A stretch of DNA of 64,000 nt from UBA1479 sp040221095 (GTDB taxonomy: Bacteria; Pseudomonadota; Alphaproteobacteria; Rhodospirillales; Casp-alpha2). Where the stretch lies: positions 496,001-560,000 of the forward strand of contig JAVJVP010000003.1 of the NCBI GenBank assembly GCA_040221095.1, read 5' to 3'. The notes under the pieces are model-generated. The model saw only the letters and a program-made list of their open reading frames with translations, was not told the DNA's origin and searched no databases. The translations under genes were made by a program, and so were the position numbers. Positions 23,906-33,093 of the stretch are shown here, in pieces. Numbering within the stretch: the stretch's first letter is position 1; each line of letters opens with the position of its first letter.

Positions 23906-26287
23906 TTATTCGCCGGCGGCGGGCGGGGTCTTGAGGAAGGCGCTTGTGCCGGCGCGCACCAGTTCCATGAATTTCTCGTTGCTGACCGGCGGGCTGAACA
24001 GATAGCCCTGGCCGACCTGGCAGCCGAGTGCATGCAGGAAGCCGACCTGGTTTTCCGTTTCGATGCCCTCGGCGATGATGTGCAGGTTGAGGTTCTGGGC
24101 CATCGATATGATGGCCCGCGCCACGGCCGAGGCGTCGCGGTCGTCGGGCAGGCCGGTGACGAACGAACGGTCGACCTTCAGGTTGTCGAGCGGGAAGCGC
24201 GTCAGATAGCTGAGCGACGAATAGCCGGTGCCGAAGTCGTCCATCGACACGTTGACGCCCATGTCCTTGATGACCTTGAGAATACGGATGGTTTCCTCGG
24301 CGTTGGAAACCAGCATGCTTTCGGTCAGTTCCACGTCGAGCAGATGCGGGTCGAGTCCGCAGGCGTTGAGGATGTCCTCGATCTCGCCGGCAAGGTCGCC
24401 GTGCAGGAACTGCATGGCCGACAGGTTGACCGCGATGTGGCAGCCGCCCAGCCCATCTTTCTGCCAGGCCGCCGCCGTCTCGCAGGCCTTGCGCAGCACC
24501 CAGCTGCCGATGGAGACGATCAGGCCGGTTTCCTCGGCGACGGGGATGAATTCCACCGGGGACACTTTGCCCAGGTTGGCGTTTTCCCAGCGCAGCAGCG
24601 CCTCCGCCCCCATGATGCGGCGGGTTTCAAGTTCCACCTTGGGCTGGAAGACCAGCTCGAACTCGTTGTTCTCCAACGCCCGGCGCAGGCCGCTTTCAAC
24701 CTCGATCCGCCGCCTGGCGTCCTCGGAAAGCTGTTCCGTGTAGAACTGGAAATTGGCGCGGCCCTGTTTCTTGGCGAAGTGGGCGGCGGTATCCACGTTG
24801 CGCATCAGTTCGACCAGGGAGCCCGCGTTCTTCGGGTACATCACCACGCCGATGCTGCACGAGGTGAAGACCTCGCGGCCGTCGACCTTGAACGGCTGCG
24901 ACAGGCTTTTCAGCACGTCGCGGGCGATCTTGGCGGCGCGGGCCTCGTCATCCATGCCTTCCAGGATGACCATGAATTCGTCGCCCGACAGGTGGGCGAC
25001 CGTGTCCTGGCCGCGCACGCAGCCGCACACGCGCTGGCCCGCCAGTTGGATGATGCGGTCGCCGATCAGGTGGCCGAGGGCGTCGTTGATGGTCTTGAAA
25101 TTGTCGAGGTCGAGGAACAGCACGGCGAAGCCGACGCCGCAGGTGTCGGCCTGTTCGATCGATTCTTCCAGCCGCTCCGTGAACAGGTTGCGGTTGGGCA
25201 GCCGGGTCAGGGGGTCGCGGGTCGCCAGGTCGCGCAGGCGTTCCTCGTTTTCCTTGCGCTCGGTAATGTCGCGGAGGGCGCCGATGAACAGGCGCCGCCC
25301 GGAAAACCGCATTTCGCTGACCGCCAGTTCGATGGGGATGAGCGAGCCGTTCTTGCGCCGGCCGATGACCTCGCGGGCGGCGCCGATGATGTGGCGCACG
25401 CCGGTATTGGTGTAGCGCGCCAGATAATGATCGTGGTTGGCAGCGTCCTCTTCGGCCATCAGGACCTTGACGTTGGAGCCGACCAGTTCGCCGGGCTTGT
25501 AGCCGAAGATTTCCTCGGCCGTCGGGTTCAGGGTCTCGATGGTGCCGGTCTCGTCGATGGTGATGATGCCGTCGGCGACCGTGTCCATGATCTTGCGCAG
25601 GTGTTCCTCGCGCGTCGCTTGGGCCTTCAGGGCGCGGTTCCGCTCGGTAACGTCGCGGGCCATGATGATGTAGGCGGTGCCGTCGCCGTCGTCCTCATGC
25701 TCCTCATAGGGCAGGGCGGCCAGTTCGACGTCCAGGGTCGTGCCGTCGGCCCGCAACAGCACCATGGGCGTGCGCAGACGCTCCTTGGTCAAGTTCTCGA
25801 TCCCGCCCTGGAAATGGGCAAGGCTGTCGGCCTGCACGAAATCGGTGAAGATGCGGCCCTTCAGTTCGACCGCCGGCCACACGCCCAGCATGTCGGCGCC
25901 CGCCGGGTTGATCAGGTCGATGGCGCCGCCCCGGCACACGGCGATCAGGTCCGGGGCCAGTTCGATGACGTGGCGGAAGCCCTGCTCCGTGCGCTTCATG
26001 TTCTCGAAGCGCTTGCGGTTCAGCAGGTCGTTGATGAAGTCCAGCATGCGCCGGCCTTCGGTGGAGATCACCTCCACGTATTCGCGGTAATGGGGATTGG
26101 ACAGGGGGCCCAGGATTTCCTGATCCATCATGTCGGCGAATCCGATGATGGTGTTCAGGGGCGTGCGCAGGTCGTGACTGAGGGTTTCCAGAAGGGTCTC
26201 GTTGGCCTCTTCCGTGGCGTCGCTGTCTGTCTCTAGGCGCCCGCCCGCCTGCCGGGCGCCCGGCTTGATTTCGTAGATGTCCGCCAT
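23906..26287 (-). CDS. Hybrid signalling protein: HisKA-PAS-PAS-GGDEF-EAL
   Basis: A 793-residue cytoplasmic protein. Residues about 28-95 are a histidine-kinase dimerisation/phosphoacceptor domain (LSHDLRTPLN, His38) with no HATPase domain after it. Two PAS domains follow (about 100-215 and 235-360, each ending in a DVTER or DITER motif). A GGDEF domain with active-site form SGDEF occupies about 365-525. An EAL domain (AEALLRW, ELTESM, MDDFGTGYSS, EGIET) fills the C-terminus. It probably makes and/or degrades cyclic di-GMP. The usual start alternatives are ATG 26287 (domain-based) and ATG 26371. Neither has a clear ribosome binding site. Confidence 0.93.
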   Translation of the reverse strand: MADIYEIKPGARQAGGRLETDSDATEEANETLLETLSHDLRTPLNTIIGFADMMDQEILGPLSNPHYREYVEVISTEGRRMLDFINDLLNRKRFENMKRTEQGFRHVIELAPDLIAVCRGGAIDLINPAGADMLGVWPAVELKGRIFTDFVQADSLAHFQGGIENLTKERLRTPMVLLRADGTTLDVELAALPYEEHEDDGDGTAYIIMARDVTERNRALKAQATREEHLRKIMDTVADGIITIDETGTIETLNPTAEEIFGYKPGELVGSNVKVLMAEEDAANHDHYLARYTNTGVRHIIGAAREVIGRRKNGSLIPIELAVSEMRFSGRRLFIGALRDITERKENEERLRDLATRDPLTRLPNRNLFTERLEESIEQADTCGVGFAVLFLDLDNFKTINDALGHLIGDRIIQLAGQRVCGCVRGQDTVAHLSGDEFMVILEGMDDEARAAKIARDVLKSLSQPFKVDGREVFTSCSIGVVMYPKNAGSLVELMRNVDTAAHFAKKQGRANFQFYTEQLSEDARRRIEVESGLRRALENNEFELVFQPKVELETRRIMGAEALLRWENANLGKVSPVEFIPVAEETGLIVSIGSWVLRKACETAAAWQKDGLGGCHIAVNLSAMQFLHGDLAGEIEDILNACGLDPHLLDVELTESMLVSNAEETIRILKVIKDMGVNVSMDDFGTGYSSLSYLTRFPLDNLKVDRSFVTGLPDDRDASAVARAIISMAQNLNLHIIAEGIETENQVGFLHALGCQVGQGYLFSPPVSNEKFMELVRAGTSAFLKTPPAAGE

Positions 26288-26467
26288 TGAACCAGTTTGT
26301 GTCTGCCCCCTGGCCGTCTGCGATGGCCGATTTCCACAGGTTCGGGGAATTCCTCTCGCCCTATCCTGCATTATAGCGGCTGAAGGGGCGAAACCGTCAA
26401 GCTAGCCAAAAGGTTACATTGTTTCAGCGGGCTCGCCGCATGGCGGGTGGCGTGCTAGCGTTCGGCC

Positions 26468-27091
26468 ATGCCGACCGAGATCATCCTGCTGACCGGCGAC
26501 GTCGAGGGGCCCCATCTGGCGGCCGCCCTGATGGCCCACAACCCGACCGTTCACGTCAATCACGTTGACGGCGGGGAGACCCTGCGCGACGCCCTCGACC
26601 TTGCGGGCGGGGCCGCCGCCAATGCGGGCCGACGGCTGATCGCCTTCTGCACCGGGGTCGTGGTGCCGCCCGATGTGCTCCAGGCCCTGCCGGGCCCGGC
26701 CTACAATTTCCATCCCGGCCCGCCGACCTATCCCGGCAGCTGGGCCGCCGGTTTCGCGCTCTACGACGGGGCGGCGCGCTTCGGCGCGACCCTGCACGTG
26801 ATGGAGCGGCGGGTCGACGAAGGGGCGATCATCGATGTCGACTGGTTCGACCTGCCGGCGGGGGTGAAGCTGCGCTACGACGAGCTGGAGGTCATGGCCT
26901 ACCAGCGCTGCATCGCCCTGTTCCAGAAGTACGCGGCGCATCTGGCGGCGGACGAGGCCCCTTTGCCCCTGTCCGCGGAAACCTGGTCCGGGGTCAAGCG
27001 GACCAAGGCGGACGTCGCCGTCATGCGCGAGCCGCCCCGCGACGCCTCGGAACAGGAAATCCGCCGGCGCTTCCGCGCCTTCGGGGGCTAG
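26468..27091 (+). CDS. Formyltransferase-fold protein
   Basis: A 207-residue protein with the formyl-transferase N-terminal fold. The catalytic region reads NFHPGPPTYPGSWA, followed by GATLHVMERRVDEGAIID, matching the N..H..D pattern of methionyl-tRNA and GAR formyltransferases and of sugar N-formyltransferases. It lacks the C-terminal domain of Fmt, so it is not the housekeeping Fmt, and is shorter than PurU. It may formylate an amine using 10-formyl-tetrahydrofolate. The substrate is unknown and no sugar-biosynthesis genes are adjacent. Confidence 0.82.
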   Translation: MPTEIILLTGDVEGPHLAAALMAHNPTVHVNHVDGGETLRDALDLAGGAAANAGRRLIAFCTGVVVPPDVLQALPGPAYNFHPGPPTYPGSWAAGFALYDGAARFGATLHVMERRVDEGAIIDVDWFDLPAGVKLRYDELEVMAYQRCIALFQKYAAHLAADEAPLPLSAETWSGVKRTKADVAVMREPPRDASEQEIRRRFRAFGG

Positions 27092-27101
27092 CCCGTTTAA
27101 G

Positions 27102-28499
27102 TTAAATTCGGCGCCAGGTCGCGCCTTCGGCGCTGTCCTCGACCGCGATGCCCTCGGCGGTCAGGATGCCGCGAATCTCGTCGGCGCGGGCGAAATCCTT
27201 GGTCTGGCGGGCGGCCACGCGCTCCGCGATCAGGGCGTCGATCTCGGCATCGGCAAGCCCGCCCGACCTGGCCGGCGGCTGCCATTTGAACCAGGCTTCC
27301 GGATCCTGTTGCAGCAGGCCCAGAACAGTACCCGCGGATTTCAGGGCCAGGGCCGCCGCCGGTTTGTCCGCGCCATCCGCCTTGTTGGCGGCGGCGGCGA
27401 GGTTGTGAAGCTGACTGATCGACAGCGGCGTGTTCAGGTCGTCGCAGAGCGCATCGATCAAGGCCGTCGGCGCATCGTCGCTGTCTGTTATGGAAACGCC
27501 GCGCAGGACACCATAGAAGCCATCCAATTCCGCCTTCGCCTCGCGGATGCCGTCCTTGGTGAAGTCGAGGGGCTGGCGGTAATGGGTTTTCAGCAGGGCC
27601 AGGCGGATGGCCTCGCCGGGGAATTCCTGCAGCAGGTCGTGGACCGTGTAGAAATTGCCGAGGGACTTGGACATCTTCTCGCCCTCGGCCATCAGATAGC
27701 CGTTGTGCATCCACACGCTGGCCATCACGTCCGTGCCGTGGGCGCAGCGGCTTTGCGCGATCTCGTTCTCGTGGTGGGGGAAGATCAGGTCCTGGCCGCC
27801 GCCGTGGATGTCGAAGGTCTGGCCCAGGATCTTGGCCGACATGGCCGAGCATTCGATGTGCCAGCCGGGCCGTCCGCGGCCCCAGGGGCTGTCCCAGCCG
27901 GGCAGGCCGTCTTCCTCGGGTGACGGTTTCCACAGGATGAAATCCGCCGCGTCCTTCTTGTAGGGCGCAACCTCGACCCGGGCCCCCGCGATCAGCTCGT
28001 CCCGGTCGCGGCGCGACAACTGTCCGTAGTCGTCCATGGACGGCACGCTGAACAGCACGTGGCCCTCGGCCTCGTAGGCGTTGCCCTTGGCGATCAGGGT
28101 TTCGATCATGGCGATCATTTCGGGGATATGGTCGGTGGCGCGCGGCTCGTACTTTCTGGGCAGGGGCAGGGCGCCCAGGGCCGCCATGTCGGCATGGAAC
28201 TGGGCCGCTGTCTCCTTCGTGATGTCCTCGATGGGACGGCCGGATTCCTGGGCGCGGGCGTTGATCTTGTCGTCCACGTCCGTGATGTTGCGCACGTAGG
28301 TGACCTTGTGGTCGGGTGCTGGATAAAGCCGCTTCAGCAGCCGGTACAGCACGTCGAACACCACCACGGGCCGGGCGTTGCCGATATGGGCGAAGTCGTA
28401 GACCGTGGGGCCGCAGACGTACATGCGCACGTTCTTGTCGTCGATCGGCGTGAAATCGACCTTGTCCCGGGTCAGCGTGTTGTGCAGGCGAAGGGTCAT
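27102..28499 (-). CDS. cysS: Cysteinyl-tRNA synthetase
   Basis: A 465-residue class I synthetase. A zinc-binding Cys is in YVCGPTVYD, the HIGH-type motif in FAHIGNARP, zinc-ligand-containing WHIECSAM and HPHH-like FPHHENE segments follow, and KMSKS is in GEKMSKSLGN. The start ATG at 28499 overlaps the nadE stop (TGATG), so translation is coupled to NAD synthetase. The frame stays open to 28700 within nadE but that part is not CysS-like. Confidence 0.98.
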   Translation of the reverse strand: MTLRLHNTLTRDKVDFTPIDDKNVRMYVCGPTVYDFAHIGNARPVVVFDVLYRLLKRLYPAPDHKVTYVRNITDVDDKINARAQESGRPIEDITKETAAQFHADMAALGALPLPRKYEPRATDHIPEMIAMIETLIAKGNAYEAEGHVLFSVPSMDDYGQLSRRDRDELIAGARVEVAPYKKDAADFILWKPSPEEDGLPGWDSPWGRGRPGWHIECSAMSAKILGQTFDIHGGGQDLIFPHHENEIAQSRCAHGTDVMASVWMHNGYLMAEGEKMSKSLGNFYTVHDLLQEFPGEAIRLALLKTHYRQPLDFTKDGIREAKAELDGFYGVLRGVSITDSDDAPTALIDALCDDLNTPLSISQLHNLAAAANKADGADKPAAALALKSAGTVLGLLQQDPEAWFKWQPPARSGGLADAEIDALIAERVAARQTKDFARADEIRGILTAEGIAVEDSAEGATWRRI

Positions 28500-30160
28500 C
28501 AGAACTGCTTTGTAAATCCGTTGGTGATGGGATAGCGGCGGTCGCGGCCGAAGGCGCGGCCGGTGATCTTGACCCCCGGCGGGGCCTGGCGGCGTTTGTA
28601 TTCGGCGCGGTCGAGCAGCTTCCAGATGCGGCGCACCACGTCGGCATCGAAGCCTTCCGCGACCGTGGCGTCGAAGCCCATTTCCTTCTCGACCAGGCAC
28701 ATCAGGATGGCGTCCAACTCCTCATAGGGCGGCAGGCTGTCCTGATCCGTCTGGTCGGGGCGCAGTTCCGCCGAGGGCGGCTTGGTGATGGTGCGCTCAG
28801 GCACGGCGCGGCCACGGGGCCCCAGGAAGTCCGCCGGGCAGTGCTGGTTGCGCCAATGGCAGAGCTTGAACACGGTCGTCTTGTAGACGTCCTTTAGCAC
28901 GGAATAGCCGCCGTTCATGTCGCCGTAGATGGTGGCGTAGCCGACGGACATTTCCGACTTGTTGCCGGTTGTCAGGACCATATGGCCGAACTTGTTGCTG
29001 AGCGCCATCAGCAGCAGGCCGCGCGTGCGGGCCTGGATGTTTTCTTCCGTGATGTCGCGGTCGCGGCCTTGGAACAGGGGGGCCAGCATTTCGTCGAAGG
29101 CCGTCATGGCGGGCTGGATCGCCACGCTTTCCAGCCGCGTGCCCATGAGGCTTGCCGCCTCGGCCGCGTCTTCCAGGCTGTCGGCGGAGGTATAGGGCGA
29201 GGGCATCATCACCGTCAGCACCCGGTCGGCGCCGAGCGCATCCACGGCGACGGCGGCGGACAGTGCCGAGTCCACCCCGCCCGACAGGCCCAGAACCACG
29301 CCGGGAAAGCCGTTCTTGTTCACGTAATCGCGCAGCCCCAGCACCATGGCGCGGTAGATGGATTCGGCGTCGCCGGGGGTGGGGACGATCTCCGCCGGCT
29401 CGGGCCGGAAGGCCTCGCCGTCACGGGTCCAGGTGGTCAGGGCCACGCCGCTTTGCCAGCAGGGCATCTTGGCCGCCAGGGCGCAGTCGGCGTCGAGCAC
29501 GAAGGAGCCGCCGTCGAACACCAGTTCGTCCTGGCCGCCGACCAGATTGGCGTAGAGCAGCGGCAGGCCCGATTCCTTCACGCGGCTGACCGCATAGTTC
29601 AGGCGCTGGTCGCCCTTTTCGATGTCATAGGGCGATCCGTTAAGGACGATCAGCATCTCGGCTCCGGATTCGTCCAGGCATTCGGTCACGTCCTCGAACC
29701 ACATGTCCTCGCAGACCATGACGCCCAGGCGCGCGCCGCGGAACGGCACCGGGCCGGGCAGGGGGCCTTGCTGGAACAGGCGCTTTTCGTCGAACACGCC
29801 GTAGTTGGGTAATTCGTGCTTGAGCCGCACGACCTGGACCGCGCCGCCGTCGAGCAGCAGGGCCGCGTTGTACAGCTTGCCGCCGTCGCGCCAGGGGGCG
29901 CCGGTCAGCACGGCCGGGCCGCCGTCGCCGGTTTCGGCGGCGAGAGCGTTCACCGCCTCCTCGATCCTGTCCTGGAACGTGCGCTTCAGGACCAGATCTT
30001 CCGGCGGATAGCCGCACAGCGCCAATTCCCCCGTGACCACCAGATCGGCGCCCAGCTTGGCGGCCTCGGCCCGGGCATTCTGGACAAGCGCAAGATTGCC
30101 CGCGACGTCGCCGACGGTCGGGTTGATCTGGGCAATGGCGATGGCCAGGGAATCAGTCAT
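28499..30160 (-). CDS. nadE: Glutamine-dependent NAD+ synthetase
   Basis: A 553-residue two-domain enzyme that amidates deamido-NAD to NAD using glutamine. The N-terminal nitrilase-type glutaminase has its Glu-Lys-Cys triad in GELALCGYPPEDL, LKHELPNYG and MVCEDMWFE. The C-terminal PP-loop synthetase has LGLSGGVDSALSA. Downstream it overlaps cysS. Upstream lies a nicotinate phosphoribosyltransferase gene, so the two adjacent genes cover the first and last steps of the Preiss-Handler salvage route. Confidence 0.97.
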   Translation of the reverse strand: MTDSLAIAIAQINPTVGDVAGNLALVQNARAEAAKLGADLVVTGELALCGYPPEDLVLKRTFQDRIEEAVNALAAETGDGGPAVLTGAPWRDGGKLYNAALLLDGGAVQVVRLKHELPNYGVFDEKRLFQQGPLPGPVPFRGARLGVMVCEDMWFEDVTECLDESGAEMLIVLNGSPYDIEKGDQRLNYAVSRVKESGLPLLYANLVGGQDELVFDGGSFVLDADCALAAKMPCWQSGVALTTWTRDGEAFRPEPAEIVPTPGDAESIYRAMVLGLRDYVNKNGFPGVVLGLSGGVDSALSAAVAVDALGADRVLTVMMPSPYTSADSLEDAAEAASLMGTRLESVAIQPAMTAFDEMLAPLFQGRDRDITEENIQARTRGLLLMALSNKFGHMVLTTGNKSEMSVGYATIYGDMNGGYSVLKDVYKTTVFKLCHWRNQHCPADFLGPRGRAVPERTITKPPSAELRPDQTDQDSLPPYEELDAILMCLVEKEMGFDATVAEGFDADVVRRIWKLLDRAEYKRRQAPPGVKITGRAFGRDRRYPITNGFTKQF

Positions 30161-30264
30161 ATGGGCTTCGGGGCGTCCGGGGTTTCAGAAGGGGGCAGTC
30201 AGGCGGCGGCAGGGTAGGCACGCGCCCTTCCCCTGTCAACGAAACCGGCGGGGAAACGGGGCCG

Positions 30265-31440
30265 TCAGATGTCCTTGCCGGGCCGCCGCAGCAGGAACTC
30301 GCGGCCCAGCTTGACCCTGGGCTCGCCGTCATAGGCGATGATGTCGGCGGTGGCGTAGGTTTCGCTCCAATTGCTGGGCAGGTAGGAGCCCGTGCCGACC
30401 ACGTCGATGGGGGCCTCGACATCGGCCATGACCTTGCATTTCTCCACATCGAAGCCGGACGAGCAGACGATCTTGACCTTGCCGTGCCCGGCGGCGTCGA
30501 GCCGTTCGCGGAACAGGAAGATGGCGGCCGCCGACACGCCCGTGCCGGTCAGATAGCGCAATTCCTTTTCGTTGCGGTAGCGGCGCACGGCCAGCGGCAC
30601 GTGGCGTTCCAGGACGGCGTAGCTTTCCTGGGGGTCGAGGCCTTCCATGTAGCGCCCGCCGTGGGTGTCGAGGCGGAAGCCGAGCTTGCCCGCCGCCGCC
30701 AGGTCCGGAAATCGGGCGCAGACGGCCAGGGCGTCCGTGATCTCGGCCCCGAAATAATCGGCGAGCACGGTCATCGGCTCGCCGGGAAAGGTTTCCGCGT
30801 ACATTTCCGCCGCGCGCAGCGTCGATCCGGCATAACCGATCATGGCGTGGGGCATGGTGCCGATGCCGTCCTCGTTGCCGAAATGACGGGCGGTCGCCTT
30901 GGTCGCGTTGCCGATGAAGCCGACGGCGCCGGCCTGCTCGCGGGCGGCCTGCGAGCCGACGGCGCAGGCATAGGCCATCTGGTCGGCCATTTCCGTGCCC
31001 GCGCAATGGCGCGCGTCCATGGCCATGAAGGCGACCTTGGGCAGGGTCGCGCACATGACGTAGGCGTTGTTGGCGGCGACGCAGCAGGCCCCCAGTTTCT
31101 GCAAAAGCAGGGTTTCCAGATCGACCAGATGTTCCAGCGACCCGGTCACGTACATCAGGGGCTCGCCGGCACCCACCCACTGGCCCTCGGCGAAGTTGGG
31201 CTCGATCCTGAAATCCGTGTTCCGCGCCCGCGCGGCCTCGTTCAGCCAGTCCAGTGCGATGCGCGGCGCGAACACCACGGGCCGGCGCATGAACACGGCG
31301 TAGGTGACCTGCGTGTCGCCGAACCGGCGCACGGCCTGCTTGGTGCGCAGGAAATAATGATCGGCCCAGCGGGTGATCTGGTCCTCGAACCGGGCGGCGG
31401 CGTCGGCCGGCGGCTCCCTATCGTCGGGCGGGCTGTCCAT
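30265..31440 (-). CDS. Nicotinate phosphoribosyltransferase
   Basis: A 391-residue enzyme that joins nicotinate and PRPP to make nicotinate mononucleotide. Recognisable segments are GNEDGIGTMPHAMIGY, RLDTHGGRYMEG and the phosphate-binding PIDVVGTGSYLP. ATG 31440 is chosen because GGGGAGAC lies 5 bases ahead. A GTG at 31455 is upstream in frame. It is followed by nadE after 104 bases, so both probably serve NAD recycling. Among pncB-type families this is the shorter form, so confidence in the exact substrate is slightly lower. Confidence 0.9.
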   Translation of the reverse strand: MDSPPDDREPPADAAARFEDQITRWADHYFLRTKQAVRRFGDTQVTYAVFMRRPVVFAPRIALDWLNEAARARNTDFRIEPNFAEGQWVGAGEPLMYVTGSLEHLVDLETLLLQKLGACCVAANNAYVMCATLPKVAFMAMDARHCAGTEMADQMAYACAVGSQAAREQAGAVGFIGNATKATARHFGNEDGIGTMPHAMIGYAGSTLRAAEMYAETFPGEPMTVLADYFGAEITDALAVCARFPDLAAAGKLGFRLDTHGGRYMEGLDPQESYAVLERHVPLAVRRYRNEKELRYLTGTGVSAAAIFLFRERLDAAGHGKVKIVCSSGFDVEKCKVMADVEAPIDVVGTGSYLPSNWSETYATADIIAYDGEPRVKLGREFLLRRPGKDI

Positions 31441-31476
31441 GGAACGTCTCCCCACCGCACCGCCGAACGGCCGTGC

Positions 31477-32859
31477 CTACGACGGCAGAGCGGCCTGTTT
31501 CAGCTTGGGCGTGCGGGCTTCCTTCAGCATTTCCGCGACCAGGAACGCCAGTTCCAGCGCCTGACGGGCGTTGAGCCGGGGATCGCAATGGGTGTGATAG
31601 CGGTCGCTGAGGTCCGTGTCGGAGATCGCCTGGGCGCCGCCCGTGCATTCGGTCACGTCCTGGCCGGTCATTTCCAGATGCACGCCGCCGGCATGGGTGC
31701 CTTCGGCCTGATGCACGGCGAAGAAGTCGCGCACTTCCGACAGGATGCGGTCGAACGGCCGGGTCTTGTAGCCGCTGGACGCCTTGATGACGTTGCCGTG
31801 CATGGGGTCGGTGACCCAAACGACCTTGCGGCCCTCGGATTTCACCTTGCGCACCAGGGGCGGCAGGCCCTGGGCGATCTTGTCCGATCCCATGCGGGCG
31901 ATGATGGTGATGCGCCCGGGCTCGTTCTTCGGGTTCAGCAGGTCGATCAGGCGGATCATCTCGTCCGGGTCGAGGGACGGGCCGGCCTTGAAGGCGATCG
32001 GGTTGTTGATGCCGCGCATGAACTCGACATGGGCGCCGTCGGGTTGGCGCGTGCGGTCGCCGATCCACAGCATATGGGCCGAGGTGTCGTACCAGTCGCC
32101 GGTGGTCGAATCGATGCGCGTCAGGGCCTGTTCGTACCACAGCAGCAGTGCCTCGTGGGAGGTGTAGAAATCCGTTTCGCGGATCTGCGGCGTGGTTTCC
32201 GAGGTCAGGCCGCAGGCGGCCATGAAGCCTAGCGTTTCGTCGAGCCTATCGGCCATGTCGGCGTATTTCTCGCCCTCGGCGCTGTCCGCGACGAAGCCCA
32301 GATTCCACTGATGCACCTTGTGCAAGTCGGCATAGCCGCCCTGGGCGAAGGCGCGCAGCAGGTTCAGGGTCGATGCGGACTGGTTGTAGACCTGCATCAG
32401 GCGCTCGGGATCGGGGATGCGGGATTCCGGCGTGAACTCCATGCCGTTGACCATGTCGCCCCGGTAGGACGGCAGTTCGACGCCGTCGATGACTTCCGTG
32501 GGGGCCGAGCGCGGCTTGGCGAACTGGCCGGCCATGCGGCCGACCTTGATCACCGGCAGGGCGGCGCCGAAGGTCAGCACCACCGCCATCTGCAGCAGTA
32601 CGCGGAAGGTGTCGCGGATGTTGTCCGGGTGGAATTCGGCAAAGCTTTCGGCGCAATCCCCGCCCTGCAGCAGGAAGGCCTCGCCCTCGGCCACCTGGGC
32701 CAGGGATTTCTTCAGCGACCGCGCCTCGCCGGCGAAAACCAGCGGCGGGCGGCGCTTCATCTGCGCTTCAACGGTTTCCAGGGCCTTCGCGTCCGGATAG
32801 TCCGGAACCTGAAGGATCGGTTTGCCGCGCCAGGAGTCGGGCGTCCATTTGATCGCCAT
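31477..32859 (-). CDS. aroG: Class II 3-deoxy-7-phosphoheptulonate (DAHP) synthase
   Basis: A 460-residue plant-type DAHP synthase, the first step of the shikimate pathway (phosphoenolpyruvate plus erythrose 4-phosphate). Metal and substrate segments are LLQGGDCAESF, VIKVGRMAGQFAKPRS, ITIIARMGSDKI, WVTDPMHGN and GGVHLEMTGQDVTEC. ATG 32859 has GAAGAGG upstream. The frame continues to 34002 antisense to the DUF547 gene but has no protein similarity. Class II enzymes lack the classic ACT-type regulation. Nothing in the leader indicates an aromatic attenuator beyond a 6-bp hairpin at 32961-32977. Confidence 0.96.
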   Translation of the reverse strand: MAIKWTPDSWRGKPILQVPDYPDAKALETVEAQMKRRPPLVFAGEARSLKKSLAQVAEGEAFLLQGGDCAESFAEFHPDNIRDTFRVLLQMAVVLTFGAALPVIKVGRMAGQFAKPRSAPTEVIDGVELPSYRGDMVNGMEFTPESRIPDPERLMQVYNQSASTLNLLRAFAQGGYADLHKVHQWNLGFVADSAEGEKYADMADRLDETLGFMAACGLTSETTPQIRETDFYTSHEALLLWYEQALTRIDSTTGDWYDTSAHMLWIGDRTRQPDGAHVEFMRGINNPIAFKAGPSLDPDEMIRLIDLLNPKNEPGRITIIARMGSDKIAQGLPPLVRKVKSEGRKVVWVTDPMHGNVIKASSGYKTRPFDRILSEVRDFFAVHQAEGTHAGGVHLEMTGQDVTECTGGAQAISDTDLSDRYHTHCDPRLNARQALELAFLVAEMLKEARTPKLKQAALPS

Positions 32860-32960
32860 AAGGCACCTCTTCAAAGGCTTAATTGTGTTCGGTTTCCCAG
32901 GGTATTTAACGACCCGATATAAGGGGCATCGTCGCCGATTTCCAGTTAAACCCGCGTTAA

Positions 32961-32977
32961 GGGGCGATTTCCGCCCC
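32961..32977. other. GC hairpin between aroG and the DUF547 gene
   Basis: GGGGCG and CGCCCC form a perfect 6-bp stem around ATTTC. On the minus strand it is followed by TTAAC, about 100 bases before aroG. The T-run is too short for a confident terminator or attenuator. Confidence 0.25.
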
Positions 32978-33093
32978 GTGACCGGGCGTCCCCGGGCCGG
33001 TGACGGGGACGTGAACGGCCGTGTAGGGCGTCCGGCGGCGGAATATCCTATCAATACCGCCAACGCCGTCCCTTGGTTTTCAGGACCCTGCCC

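Noticed and set aside
23894..26236. Plus-strand open frame of about 780 codons
   Set aside because: It is exactly antisense to the HisKA-PAS-GGDEF-EAL gene, whose domains are unambiguous, and its translation is low-complexity.
30161..30264. Gap between nadE and the phosphoribosyltransferase gene, checked for an NAD-binding riboswitch
   Set aside because: Only 104 bases, with no recognisable conserved stems or loop motifs.
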